From Lysinibacillus sp. B2A1 (GTDB taxonomy: Bacteria; Bacillota; Bacilli; Bacillales_A; Planococcaceae): 64,000 bases of DNA. Below the pieces are notes generated by a model that was not told the origin of the DNA, ran no database searches, and saw only the letters and a program-made list of their open reading frames with translations. The stretch spans positions 2,056,501 to 2,120,500 of the forward strand of contig CP027224.1 in assembly GCA_002973635.1 (NCBI GenBank). Reading direction: 5' to 3'. A program made the translations under genes and the position numbers. Of the stretch, positions 8,685 through 18,094 are shown piece by piece; the stretch's first letter is position 1; each line of letters opens with the position of its first letter.

Positions 8685-9300
8685 TTTTCCTCACACGATG
8701 TGGATTAGCCAGCACACAATTCGTTTTGCGTTTAAAGAAGAAATATCCCAAGAAAATTTTTATATTGTTCAAGAGTTCAATAGATTTCTGAAAAACAATC
8801 TACCGCAAAACCTGATAGAAAGTGTTGCTAGCTATCATACCGTTACTGCTTATGTAAAACAAAAAATTGATATAAGTACCTTACACAAACGATGGCTTTC
8901 TATGCAAGTACCCACTAAGGATGCTGAAGTAGGGAGCCGTCAATTACAAATTCCTGTTTGTTATGATGAGGAATTTGCTTTAGATATGGATCGTGTTATG
9001 GAATATACAGGTTTATCTTTTGAAGATATTAAAAGAATCCACTTATCAAAGACGTATAGTGTCTATTTAATCGGGTTTTTACCTGGATTTCCTTATTTAG
9101 GCGATTTAGACAGAGAATTATGTGTGCCTCGATTACAAAAGCCACGAAACTATGTATCTGCAAGTTCTGTTGGAATTGGGGGTGTACAGACAGGGATTTA
9201 TCCAATTGATTCACCAGGTGGATGGAATATACTCGGTAAGACGCCGCTAACTTTATTTGAAATTCAAAGGGGGCTCAACACCAAAATCTGTTCTTGCTAA
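8668..9300 (+). pseudogene. pxpB: 5-oxoprolinase subunit B, disrupted near its 3' end by an ISL3 element
   Basis: The frame shows PxpB/KipI family text (YLIGFLPGFPYLGDLD, PRNYVSASSVGIGG, DSPGGWNILGKTPL) and joins PxpC and PxpA in converting 5-oxoproline to glutamate. At 9271 the native sequence stops and the IS begins, replacing the end with nine foreign residues (210 residues in total). Joining 8668-9271 directly to 10649-10740 restores one uninterrupted frame of 231 residues ending EIQRKGV. The last 27 native residues are therefore lost. Whether the truncated subunit retains activity is unknown. Start is ATG after GAGGAGA, overlapping pcp. Confidence 0.9.
9264..9271. repeat. Target-site duplication, left copy
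   Basis: TCAAAGGG, repeated exactly at 10641-10648 on the other side of the element; 8 bp is typical for the ISL3 family. Confidence 0.93.
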
Positions 9301-10640
9301 AAAAGTATACAAAAAAACATCTGTATCCGCTAGAGTTGAGAGTACGACCAAACAACACAGCGAGGTATACAGATGCACTCTCATTCTATCAAGGATTTAT
9401 GGGATTTACCAGAACTAAAAATTATCGCAACCACTAAAATAAATCACCAAATTTTCATTGATGTCATGCCAATTCAATCTAAACAGGCCTGTCCCATTTG
9501 TGCATTTGAAAATACGACTCGTCGCGGAATCGGCTATGTTCGAAAAGTGCGTCATCTCGAAGCGTTTGGTTGCCCTGTTTACTTGAACTTACCTGCCATT
9601 CGTATGTCATGTACAGCTTGTTTTGCACATTTTGTGTGGGCATATGAGTGTGTGGCACCGAAAAAACGATACACAAAGGCATTTGAAGCCACGCTGCCGA
9701 AGCAGGCAATCGGCGCTACAATCACGCATACATCACGTGTGGCAAACACACCTGCTACAACCGTTGCGCGTATCGTCCGTTCATGGAAAATGGAGGAAGC
9801 CACACGTGTCCAAAAAACTTGTCAGAAAAAAGCATTGGCGTGTCACAATCTCGTGCTAGGCATTGATGATTTTGCCATTCGTAAAGGGCATACGTATAAC
9901 ACGGGTCTCCATGATTTACGTGGTGGCACATTTTTAGATATTATTCCTGGACGAAGAATCGAGGAATTACACGCCTATTTCAATACACAATCTACTCTTT
10001 GTGCGCTGAAGCCTGTCGCGATTGTCATGGATTTGGCAAAGGCCTATCATACGTTTGCGAAAAAGATGTATCCTGCAGCGATTCGTATTGCCGATCGTTA
10101 TCATGTCAATCGTTACGTAACTGAAGCGCTTCAAGCCGTACGAAAATCCGTTCAAAAGCAGCTAGCACCATATGCTAAAAAGGACCTTAAGCAACACTTC
10201 CGAATTCTTGGTAAACGACGTGATCAATTGAAGAATGATGAAAAAAATAGCCTACACCGACTGCTTCAATACGCCGAAATCCTGCATCAAGTCTACAGTT
10301 GGAAAGAAGCCTTTATCGAATGGTACGACTGTAGCTCCACGTATGAACTGGCGAAAAAAGGCTTCGGACGTTGGCTGGCGCAAGGTACTACAATCAAGCA
10401 TCCAGCCGTGGAATCCTGTCTGTCAACGATGCGCAATTGGCAAGAAGAAATCTGTAATTATCATCAATTACGCTTTACTAATGCGGCAGTAGAAGGGAAA
10501 AATAATCTCATTAAAGCACTGCAAAGACGCCATTTTTTCACGCGCAATCCGCAGCACTATAAAGAGACAATTTTACTAGAATGCAATGCCGAATGGATTC
10601 AGTATGGCTCTTAGTCAAGCACATGTTTTGGTGAAGAGCC
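9272..10640 (+). mobile_element. ISL3-family insertion sequence, 1369 bp
   Basis: The boundaries come from the 8-bp duplication TCAAAGGG and from terminal inverted repeats. The left end reads GGCTCAACACCAAAATCTGT and the right end, read inward, GGCTCTTCACCAAAACATGT; about 20 of the first 25 positions agree. GGCTCTT-like ends, 8-bp duplications and a single DDE transposase are the ISL3 pattern. The transposase frame is complete and its triad intact, so the copy may still be active. It lies in the same orientation as the host operon. Confidence 0.95.
9373..10614 (+). CDS. ISL3-family transposase
   Basis: 413 residues. N-terminal zinc-ribbon-like Cys pairs (CPIC near residue 38 and CTAC near residue 78) are followed by a helix-turn-helix stretch and a DDE catalytic domain. 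Candidate catalytic residues are D165/D166 (GIDDFAIRKG), D220 (VIVMDLAKAYH) and E374 (NAAVEGKNNLIKALQRR), the ISL3 pattern. ATG is preceded by GAGGT. No frameshift or internal stop, so the enzyme is likely functional. Confidence 0.95.
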   Translation: MHSHSIKDLWDLPELKIIATTKINHQIFIDVMPIQSKQACPICAFENTTRRGIGYVRKVRHLEAFGCPVYLNLPAIRMSCTACFAHFVWAYECVAPKKRYTKAFEATLPKQAIGATITHTSRVANTPATTVARIVRSWKMEEATRVQKTCQKKALACHNLVLGIDDFAIRKGHTYNTGLHDLRGGTFLDIIPGRRIEELHAYFNTQSTLCALKPVAIVMDLAKAYHTFAKKMYPAAIRIADRYHVNRYVTEALQAVRKSVQKQLAPYAKKDLKQHFRILGKRRDQLKNDEKNSLHRLLQYAEILHQVYSWKEAFIEWYDCSSTYELAKKGFGRWLAQGTTIKHPAVESCLSTMRNWQEEICNYHQLRFTNAAVEGKNNLIKALQRRHFFTRNPQHYKETILLECNAEWIQYGS

Positions 10641-10740
10641 TCAAAGGGATAATAATTTTTTATTTTCTCTAGGTGATCAAGTACAATTTCATGAAATAAC
10701 AAAACAAGAGTTTTTTGAAATACAACGTAAAGGCGTGTAA
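10641..10740 (+). pseudogene. pxpB: 3' remnant of pxpB beyond the IS
   Basis: It starts with the right copy of the target duplication (10641-10648) and continues in the native frame NNFLFSLGDQVQFHEITK to the original stop TAA at 10738-10740. It has no start or ribosome site of its own and is not translated as pxpB while the element is present. Confidence 0.85.
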
Positions 10741-10743
10741 AAA

Positions 10744-11613
10744 TTGAAGCCACTTCTTCAAATAAAAAAACAAGGTGTATATGGCAGTCTGCAAGATCAA
10801 GGAAGATATGGCTATCGTTCATATGGTATTCCTGTATCAGGACCTATGGATAAAGTATCTTTTCAGGCGGCGCAAGATATCTTAAACAACAAAAAACAAC
10901 AAACTTCATTTGAAATGTTTATTGGTGGTTTTGAATTCGAAGCATTGGATGATAGTACGTATGTGTTGACTGGGGCAGAGTGTGCGTGTTTATTAAATGG
11001 AGCTCCTATCGAGATGTGGAAAACCTTTCAAGTAAAAAAGGGAGATAGCTTGTCCATAAAAAATGTTGATCATGGGTCTATTGTTTATCTCACACCAAAA
11101 GGCGGATTTCAAACAGAAACATTGCTGAGCAGTAACTCTCATTTACCATTTGTTGATGTTACTTTAAATGAAAGCCGCATTTTATATGGACAGGAAGCAG
11201 GGAAATTACCGTTTACAAGTGGACTATATGCTCCTTTTCGACCCATATTTAAATCCGACATTACTGTAAGAATTTTTAAAGGGCCTCATTTTGATTTATT
11301 CACAGAAGAGAGTCAACAACAATTCTTGCAGGCTTCCTTTCAGTTTTCAGGTGGAAATCGAATGGGCTATTATTTAAAAGGTACTATACTTCAGCTTAAA
11401 AAAATAAAAAATATCCTTTCTGAAGCTACCCAGTTTGGAACAATTCAAGTGCCACAAAATGGTGAGCCCATTATCTTAATGGCAGATGCTCAAACAGTAG
11501 GTGGTTATCCTATCATTGCTACAATCCATGAGGAGGATTTACATAAAGTTGCCCAAATGCGCATGTTTAATACGATAAAATTTGTACTAATGGAGGAAGA
11601 TGTATGTCCATAG
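10744..11613 (+). CDS. pxpC: 5-oxoprolinase subunit C
   Basis: 289 residues of the PxpC/KipA (biotin-dependent carboxylase-like) family. Family text includes QDQGRYGYRSYGIPVSGPMD, FIGGFEFEALDD and FSGGNRMGYYLKG, and the end QTVGGYPIIATI is typical. With PxpB and PxpA it performs ATP-dependent ring opening of 5-oxoproline in the cytoplasm. Start is TTG at 10744, three bases after the pxpB stop. It sits downstream of the IS, so its transcription now depends on read-through or an IS-borne promoter. Its end overlaps pxpA by 10 bases. Slightly shorter than many homologues. Confidence 0.9.
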   Translation: MKPLLQIKKQGVYGSLQDQGRYGYRSYGIPVSGPMDKVSFQAAQDILNNKKQQTSFEMFIGGFEFEALDDSTYVLTGAECACLLNGAPIEMWKTFQVKKGDSLSIKNVDHGSIVYLTPKGGFQTETLLSSNSHLPFVDVTLNESRILYGQEAGKLPFTSGLYAPFRPIFKSDITVRIFKGPHFDLFTEESQQQFLQASFQFSGGNRMGYYLKGTILQLKKIKNILSEATQFGTIQVPQNGEPIILMADAQTVGGYPIIATIHEEDLHKVAQMRMFNTIKFVLMEEDVCP

Positions 11614-12329
11614 ATATTAATTGTGATATGGGAGAAAGTAACGATGCTTTAAAAGATCAAGCAATTTTAGACTATGTTACGTCCATTAATATCGCTTGCG
11701 GCTACCATGCTGGTAATCATTCAATAATGCATCAGATGGTACGAAACGCTATCCACAAAAATGTTCGTATAGGTGCACATCCAGGATACCCTGATCTCGA
11801 GGGCTTTGGTCGACGAGATATGGATTTTAGCGCCGAGGAAATCTACAATATGGTTGTCTATCAAGTAGGAGCTTTGCAAGCATTTGTTTCAGTTGAAAAG
11901 GGTTTACTTCATCATGTAAAGCCTCATGGAGCGCTCTATAATCAAAGCGCTAATAATATCGAAAAGGCGACCGCAATCGTCAATGCTGTATATGATTTAA
12001 ATCCAGCTTTTATTTTATATTGCTTATCTGGAAGTAAAATGGTAGATGTTGCGAAGAATAAGGGCTTACAAGTTTATGAGGAAGTTTTTTCTGATCGCAA
12101 TTACAATGATGATGGTACATTAGTAAGTAGACGAGAATCGAATGCATTGATTCGAACAGAAACTGAAATGCTTGAACATGTCAAAGGAATTTTGATGTCG
12201 AATGAAGTGATGTCAGTACAGCGAAAGAAAATTAATATTTCTGCACAAACTCTATGTATACACGGAGACGGTCTGCATGCACTAGACTATGCCAAAAAAA
12301 TCTATGAGTTAAAATGTCATATCAAATAA
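11604..12329 (+). CDS. pxpA: 5-oxoprolinase subunit A (LamB/YcsF family)
   Basis: 241 residues. The opening DINCDMGES, SINIACGYHAGNH, RIGAHPGYPDLEGFGRR and the VKPHGALYN block are the LamB/YcsF signatures; the C-terminal CIHGDG is also conserved. It acts with PxpB and PxpC to hydrolyse 5-oxoproline to glutamate. The start lies inside pxpC (10-base overlap). Length is close to the family norm, so only pxpB is visibly damaged in this operon. Confidence 0.93.
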   Translation: MSIDINCDMGESNDALKDQAILDYVTSINIACGYHAGNHSIMHQMVRNAIHKNVRIGAHPGYPDLEGFGRRDMDFSAEEIYNMVVYQVGALQAFVSVEKGLLHHVKPHGALYNQSANNIEKATAIVNAVYDLNPAFILYCLSGSKMVDVAKNKGLQVYEEVFSDRNYNDDGTLVSRRESNALIRTETEMLEHVKGILMSNEVMSVQRKKINISAQTLCIHGDGLHALDYAKKIYELKCHIK

Positions 12330-12340
12330 CTAGAAAAGCT

Positions 12341-12382
12341 GGATGCCCTAAAAACCTATATTTTTAGAGCATCCATTTTTGG
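12341..12382 (+). terminator. Intrinsic terminator after pxpA
   Basis: GGATGCCCTAAAAA and TTTTTAGAGCATCC form a long imperfect stem followed by ATTTTT; it also lies 10 bases past the DUF4183 gene on the other strand. Confidence 0.75.
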
Positions 12383-12391
12383 TTAGTGGCA

Positions 12392-12712
12392 TTAAATAGT
12401 CGTTACTAATTCAACAGCTTCGATAATAATTGGAGTACCAGCAGAAATAGTACCTGTAACAGTATTAAACGTTAATTCTGTTGCAGAAACTGTATAAGAA
12501 TCACCTTCCTGAAGTACACCATTAATATATAAATTATAATATCCATTTGTTACAATCGGAAAAGTAGTTGCCGCATTACCGCTATCATTTAAAAAGGAAG
12601 TAGCAGCAATAGTTGTTCCATCTGCAATTGCTAAAGGTACAGCTAAAATATTAAAAAATCTTGTGGAAGTGCCTGAAACATTTACATTGATATTTATAAT
12701 GGAAAGCGCCAC
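12392..12712 (-). CDS. DUF4183 protein, small paralogue
   Basis: 106 residues from the GTG at 12712. An in-frame GTG nine bases earlier (12721) is part of the ribosome site AAAGGAGGTGA, so the later GTG is chosen. The C-terminal half shows the DUF4183 pattern: YYNLYINGVLQEGDSYTV, then L-x-F and GTPIIIEAVEL. Composition is rich in Thr, Val, Ala and Ile with no Lys, suggesting a beta-rich self-assembling structural protein. DUF4183 proteins occur in spore formers and are often linked with spore surface or filament structures; that role is inference. It lies 25 bases after its paralogue. Confidence 0.75.
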   Translation of the reverse strand: MALSIININVNVSGTSTRFFNILAVPLAIADGTTIAATSFLNDSGNAATTFPIVTNGYYNLYINGVLQEGDSYTVSATELTFNTVTGTISAGTPIIIEAVELVTTI

Positions 12713-12737
12713 GTCGTTCACCTCCTTTCAAGTGCGA

Positions 12738-13163
12738 TTAGTTCGTTTGGTTTATAAAACCGAGCGATTCGATGATAATAGGCGTCCCTCTATAGATGGT
12801 TGCATTATCAGCTTTTAGGTTTAAGGAGGAAGGAGTTACTGTATAAATCCCACCCTCTTGCATGACACCATTAATATAAAGATTGACGTACCCATTTGGA
12901 TGAATAATTGTAAATGCAGCTACTTGGACTCCATTATCATCCCAAAACAAATTAGCGTTTAAAGCAGCTCCATTTATTAAATTAATATCAGCTGTAACAA
13001 TATAAAAATATCTATTTACAATTGGAATAATCGTTCCACTAGGAATAATGACTGAAGGTGTAATGGAGGACGCAGTAATAGCTTTTATCCGAGGCCATAC
13101 AAATCGATTTTCACAGCCACATTCACATGTTTGCTTGGTTTTCCAATAATTACTGTTATTCAT
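12738..13163 (-). CDS. DUF4183 protein with N-terminal Cys cluster
   Basis: 141 residues. A short N-terminal stretch CECGCENRFVWPRIKA precedes a DUF4183 domain sharing NLYINGVMQEGGIYTV and GTPIIIESL with the next gene. The CxCxC cluster could anchor or cross-link it in a spore layer; this is inference. ATG is preceded by GGAGTGAT. It is the first gene of a two-gene unit. No obvious SigA promoter is seen upstream, which fits sporulation control, but I could not identify a SigK site with confidence. Confidence 0.75.
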   Translation of the reverse strand: MNNSNYWKTKQTCECGCENRFVWPRIKAITASSITPSVIIPSGTIIPIVNRYFYIVTADINLINGAALNANLFWDDNGVQVAAFTIIHPNGYVNLYINGVMQEGGIYTVTPSSLNLKADNATIYRGTPIIIESLGFINQTN

Positions 13164-13622
13164 ATTCTAATCACTCCATTTAATTATTGATGCCCCTGCA
13201 TCTACTATTCAGCTTTGTTTGTACAGTAAAAATGGAAGCATGCTTGTAATCATTTCATTACCTTTAAAATATGAAATTAATTCTAAATGGTTTAGTTAAG
13301 CATCCTAATTTAATAGTTTTTTTAGAAATAAGCTTTATATCGTTGGTTAAACATGCCTGTGTTGACGAATATTACGTCTGAAACCTTGATATATATGCTT
13401 TTTAAAGTAAATTAGTGTTATACTTTGTTTGTCGAATAAGGTAGAATACTAATTATGAATAATTTATCTTCATTCTGAACAACATTGAATGAAGATATAG
13501 CCTATAGCGGATGTCGTGAACTTGGAAAGGCATGATTTACAATTCAAATTTAGACAGCATTGTTTATCTGTAGCGAAAGCGCCAAGGCGAAATTGATTAA
13601 TAATAAAGGGGATACTAGTTTT
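13164..13622. other. Intergenic region between divergent DUF4183 and dynamin genes
   Basis: No gene seen. It holds an 8-bp perfect hairpin CTTCATTC/GAATGAAG (13468-13494) without a T-run, and AT-rich promoter-like text such as TTATACTTT near 13421 that may drive the dynamin gene. Confidence 0.4.
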
Positions 13623-16600
13623 ATGAATGATTTTGATCAGCAATTGGAGGGGCTGTTAAAGCAAGCAGCGTTACAATACATAATATATCAGCATAATGGC
13701 GATACGGAGCGTATGGATAAAACATCACTTTTTGCGCGAAAATTACAGCAAAAAGAGTATGTTATTGGATTTGCAGGGCATTTCTCTGCAGGAAAGTCGA
13801 GTATGATTAATGCACTTTCTGGTGAAAATTTACTTGCATCTAGTCCGATTCCGACGAGTGCTAATATAGTAAAGGTCCATAAATCAGAGGAAGATTATGC
13901 GATTGTCTATATGCACAATGAAAAGCCTGTTAAATTTGAGGCAGGCTATGATTTTAAAACTGTGAAAGAACTAAGTAAAAATGGGGACCTTGTGTCGCAA
14001 ATTGAAATCGGGCACAGTGCATCAACATTACCATTTGGTGTCACAGTGATGGATACACCAGGGGTAGACTCCACAGATGATGCACACCGTATGTCTACAG
14101 AGTCAGCACTTCACATTGCTGATATCGTATTTTATACAATGGACTACAATCACGTGCAATCTGAATTAAATTTCCAATTTACAAAGCAGTTGATGAAGTA
14201 CAATCCAAATGTTTATTTAATCGTTAATATGATTGATAAGCATAAGGAAAATGAATTAAGCTTTGAGGAATTTAAAGCGACTGTTCATCAATCATTTTCC
14301 GCTTGGGGAGTTGTACCTAAAGGTGTGTTTTTCACTTCCTTAAGAGAGCTTGAGCATCCACATAATGATTTTGAAGCTGTGAAGAAAATTGTGATGGATA
14401 GCATGAATGATTGGCAGGATCAGCTTGTACAAACTGCAACCAATACACTGCGTTTATTACAAAGTGAGCATGACACTTATTTAATGGAAGAAAGACAGGA
14501 TCGTTTAGATATTGATGAAGACGTATTAAGTGCGGATGACTGGGCAAACCATAAGGACATTTTAGAGCAATACAATAAGCTAAACCGTCAAGTGGAGTTG
14601 TTTTCTGTAGAGGCATGGAACGAGACATTTGAAGAGCAGCGTAAGGAGCTGCTTGCGAATGCAGCCATTATGCCTGCTGATTTACGAGATAAATTACGAC
14701 TGTATTTAGAGAGCCAGCAGGAAGGTTTTAAGGTAGGCGGCTTATTTACGGCTAAGAAAAAAACGGAAGAAGAACGTAACCGTCGTAAAGAAGATGCCTA
14801 TAGTGCCTATCAAAATGTTGCACATGCGCAAATCACAGGTCATTTAAAGGGCTTAATGAAAAAGGTTTTAAAGGATGTCGGAGCATTAAATGAAGAGCGT
14901 GCTTCAGCAATCGATACGTATCTATTTGAACTGCCATTTTCACTGATTGAACAGCAGATACAGGTAGGCGCTTTGTTAACAGGAGATGCCGTATTAAATT
15001 TTGCTAATCGTGTAGCGGAGGCAACAAAACGCTACTTTATTCAAGAAACGGATCATTGGAAGGATGCACAAGCAAAATTATTAGAAACAGTAGCGACAGA
15101 AACAGCTGCTCCATCTAAATTAAAAATGGCAGGAATGCAGGCAAAGGTAGATGCTATTCAGGCTGTACTTGAAATGGAAGGCTACCAGCAATATAGCGCA
15201 AGTGTTATGCATCAGGCGAGCAATGAAATTCGTAAGCAAGCGAATCACCAACTGACAAACTGGGACAACGCATTCAAACAGGATTTAGCAGAAATTCGAT
15301 TATTTGATGAAACGATGCTGAAGCCGAAAGTGCAAGCTGTACAACAAGAAGAGATGCAACAAGCTGTGAGTGCAACAAGCCTTCCTATTGAAGGTGTTAT
15401 TAAACGAGCTATGCATACAGCGAACGCCGTTAAAGAGGTTCAAGGCTTTGCGGAAGTAGCGAGTTATATAGAAAATAAGGTAGAGCGTTTGCAAAAGAAA
15501 GATTTTACAATCGCATTGTTTGGTGCATTTAGTGCTGGAAAATCATCATTCTCCAATGCCTTAATGGGTGCAAAGGTTTTACCGGTTTCACCAAACCCTA
15601 CAACAGCAGCCATTAATAAAATACGTCCTGTAACACCAGACCATCCACATGAAACAGCCGATGTACTGTTAAAAAATGCAGATCAAATGCTAGAGGATAT
15701 AAAAGGCTCCTATGCAGCAATCGGACTTTCTGTTTCTTCATTGGAAGAAGCCTTTAACCGTGCAGATGAAGGAATTGCCGTACAGCTTTCTGATGAGCGT
15801 TTAAATGTCCATAAATCATTTATTCGTGCATATAAAGAAGGCTTTCCAACATTTAAAACTGAGCTTGGTAAAATTTTACGTGTTGACCGTGAAGAGTTTG
15901 AAAAATTTGTTGCGCAAGAAAACAAATCATGCTTTGTTGACAATATTGACTTCTATTATGATAGTCCACTAACACGCATGGGTGTTACATTAGTTGATAC
16001 ACCAGGAGCAGACTCTATTAATGCACGTCATACAGGTGTTGCATTTGAGTATATTCGTAATGCGGATGCAATCTTGTTTATTACTTATTACAATCATGCC
16101 TTTGCAAAAGCAGACCGTGAATTTTTAATTCAGCTTGGCCGTGTGAAGGATGCATTCGAGCTAGATAAGATGTTCTTTATTGTCAATGCCATTGATTTGG
16201 CAACAACAGAGGAAGAACAGGAAGATGTAAAGGGCTATGTACGTTCAGAATTACAACGCTTTGGCATACGCTTCCCTCGACTTTACGGTGTATCTAGTTT
16301 GTTGGCATTAAAGGAAAAAGTCGAAAGTGCTGATTTAACATCTGGTATGCCACCATTTGAGGAAGCTTTCTATACATTCTTAAATGATGAACTAAGTGCA
16401 TTAGCGGTGCAGGCACTTGCAGAGGAAGTTGATAAAACGGAGCAACGTTTGGGGGATTTAATTGCGCAAACAGAGGAAAACTTAAAGCGTAAGGATGAAC
16501 GTTTAGAGGAATTAACAACCCTTGAACAGCATATCAAATCCAAGTTCAATACACTTAATACAAGTATGGCAGAAAGTGAAACGAAGCAAGAGCTGGATGA

Positions 16601-17234
16601 ATTATTATACTATGTTCTACAGCGCGTATACTATCGTTATCCAGAGTTCTTTAAGGAAGGCTATAATCCATCAACATTTGCAGCAATGCCGGCACAGCAA
16701 GCATTGGAACATGCTTTGAAGGAAGTATTACAAAGCTTACGATTTGATTTTACACAAGAAATGCGTGTCACGAACTTCCGTTTATCACAATTTATCAGTA
16801 AGAAAATGCAATTACGCTTTAAAGATGAAGTACGTGAGTTAAAAGAACTAAATCGCAGCTTCTCGTTTTTAGCCTTTGAAGCTGCTGAGCCAGATTTACT
16901 TGATTTTGAGGGACCATTTACTGATAATGCAAAATATTCAAGTGTAAAAACGCACTTCCGTAATGCAAAAGCATTCTTTGAGAAGAATGAAAAGGTAAAA
17001 TTAAGTGAGGCATTAGAGGCCTTAACAAAGCCAGATGCACAAAATTATTTGGATGCACAGAAGGTATCCTTAATGACATGGGCCATTTCCTATATTGCTG
17101 AGGAAGCGGAAAGATTACGTCTGCATATTTATCATCAGGCACTTGAGCAAATTGCTACAGAAAGACTTGTACTGCAAGAGGAAAGTCGTTTAGCTTCTTG
17201 GAAAACGATTTACGCGCAATTACAATACGCATGA
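13623..17234 (+). CDS. dynA: Two-headed bacterial dynamin-like GTPase
   Basis: 1203 residues from the ATG at 13623 (AAAGGGGAT upstream); a longer in-frame TTG at 13560 lacks a ribosome site. Two complete dynamin halves are fused. The first has P-loop GHFSAGKSS (residues 52-60), DTPGVD and NMIDKH; the second has GAFSAGKSS (about 634-642), DTPGAD and NAID. Length matches B. subtilis DynA. Known relatives tether and fuse membranes and help cells survive membrane damage and phage. The rhodanese gene downstream is coupled: its ribosome site overlaps this stop codon. Confidence 0.93.
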   Translation: MNDFDQQLEGLLKQAALQYIIYQHNGDTERMDKTSLFARKLQQKEYVIGFAGHFSAGKSSMINALSGENLLASSPIPTSANIVKVHKSEEDYAIVYMHNEKPVKFEAGYDFKTVKELSKNGDLVSQIEIGHSASTLPFGVTVMDTPGVDSTDDAHRMSTESALHIADIVFYTMDYNHVQSELNFQFTKQLMKYNPNVYLIVNMIDKHKENELSFEEFKATVHQSFSAWGVVPKGVFFTSLRELEHPHNDFEAVKKIVMDSMNDWQDQLVQTATNTLRLLQSEHDTYLMEERQDRLDIDEDVLSADDWANHKDILEQYNKLNRQVELFSVEAWNETFEEQRKELLANAAIMPADLRDKLRLYLESQQEGFKVGGLFTAKKKTEEERNRRKEDAYSAYQNVAHAQITGHLKGLMKKVLKDVGALNEERASAIDTYLFELPFSLIEQQIQVGALLTGDAVLNFANRVAEATKRYFIQETDHWKDAQAKLLETVATETAAPSKLKMAGMQAKVDAIQAVLEMEGYQQYSASVMHQASNEIRKQANHQLTNWDNAFKQDLAEIRLFDETMLKPKVQAVQQEEMQQAVSATSLPIEGVIKRAMHTANAVKEVQGFAEVASYIENKVERLQKKDFTIALFGAFSAGKSSFSNALMGAKVLPVSPNPTTAAINKIRPVTPDHPHETADVLLKNADQMLEDIKGSYAAIGLSVSSLEEAFNRADEGIAVQLSDERLNVHKSFIRAYKEGFPTFKTELGKILRVDREEFEKFVAQENKSCFVDNIDFYYDSPLTRMGVTLVDTPGADSINARHTGVAFEYIRNADAILFITYYNHAFAKADREFLIQLGRVKDAFELDKMFFIVNAIDLATTEEEQEDVKGYVRSELQRFGIRFPRLYGVSSLLALKEKVESADLTSGMPPFEEAFYTFLNDELSALAVQALAEEVDKTEQRLGDLIAQTEENLKRKDERLEELTTLEQHIKSKFNTLNTSMAESETKQELDELLYYVLQRVYYRYPEFFKEGYNPSTFAAMPAQQALEHALKEVLQSLRFDFTQEMRVTNFRLSQFISKKMQLRFKDEVRELKELNRSFSFLAFEAAEPDLLDFEGPFTDNAKYSSVKTHFRNAKAFFEKNEKVKLSEALEALTKPDAQNYLDAQKVSLMTWAISYIAEEAERLRLHIYHQALEQIATERLVLQEESRLASWKTIYAQLQYA

Positions 17235-17244
17235 GGTGATTCGT

Positions 17245-18054
17245 ATGGGAAAAGTATTCAAATCAGTAGAGGAAATTCAATTTGACGGTGTTCGTTTTGT
17301 AGATGCCCGCTTTGATTTACAGGACAATGAAGCAGGTAAAAAAGCATTTGATGAGGGGCATGCACCAGGTGCTATTTATCTTCACCTAGAGCAGGATTTA
17401 TCGGATATGGAGTCGGACAATGGTCGTCATCCAATGCCAAACAAAGAAAAGCTATCAGCAGTTTTTCAAGGAATAGGATTAAGCTATGATGATCAGATTG
17501 TTGTTTATGATCAAGGAGCTGCACCGTTTGCAACAAGAGCATGGTGGATGCTAACATATGCTGGTTTTCCAAATGTAGTCATTGCCAATGGTGGTGCACC
17601 AGCCCTTGAGGATAAGATAACCTTTACTAAGGATATTATTAAATACCCACCAACTACTATTGAGTTTGAATGGCAGGAAGAGCGCTATGCACCACGTGAA
17701 GCAGTAAAAGCGATTGTAGATGGAGAGGTAAAGGCGACATTACTTGATGCTCGTGCAGCAGCTCGTTATCGTGGTGAGGTGGAGCCATTAGATAAAGTAG
17801 CGGGACATATACCAACTGCCAAAAACTTTGACTGGGAGCAATTGAAATCAGAAGGTCAATTGCAGGCTAATGACGCCCTACGAAGTAAGGTATCACCTGA
17901 CGAGCATGTTGTGGTCTATTGTGGAAGTGGCGTGACGGCATCGCCTTTATATGCTGTACTAGCAGATGAAGGCTACGAAAATATTCAATTATATGTTGGT
18001 AGCTACAGTGATTGGATTACACAATATGAGGTAGAGAAGGGTACAAATGAATAA
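17245..18054 (+). CDS. Tandem-rhodanese thiosulfate/3-mercaptopyruvate sulfurtransferase
   Basis: 269 residues with two rhodanese domains. The C-terminal one carries active-site C226 in CGSGVTA; the N-terminal one has an Asp (YDQGAAPFATRAWW) where the Cys would be and is catalytically silent, as usual. The CGSGVTA loop is the 3-mercaptopyruvate/thiosulfate sulfurtransferase type. Start is the ATG at 17245 because AGGTGATT, which includes the GTG at 17236, is its ribosome site. It directly follows dynA, forming a two-gene unit; the functional link is unclear. Confidence 0.9.
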   Translation: MGKVFKSVEEIQFDGVRFVDARFDLQDNEAGKKAFDEGHAPGAIYLHLEQDLSDMESDNGRHPMPNKEKLSAVFQGIGLSYDDQIVVYDQGAAPFATRAWWMLTYAGFPNVVIANGGAPALEDKITFTKDIIKYPPTTIEFEWQEERYAPREAVKAIVDGEVKATLLDARAAARYRGEVEPLDKVAGHIPTAKNFDWEQLKSEGQLQANDALRSKVSPDEHVVVYCGSGVTASPLYAVLADEGYENIQLYVGSYSDWITQYEVEKGTNE

Positions 18055-18064
18055 ATAATGGAAA

Positions 18065-18094
18065 AGCGCTCACGTTTGTGGGCGTTTTTTTGTG
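18065..18094 (+). terminator. Intrinsic terminator after rhodanese gene
   Basis: CGCTCAC pairs with GTGGGCG (one G-T pair) around a short loop, followed by T7. Confidence 0.75.
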
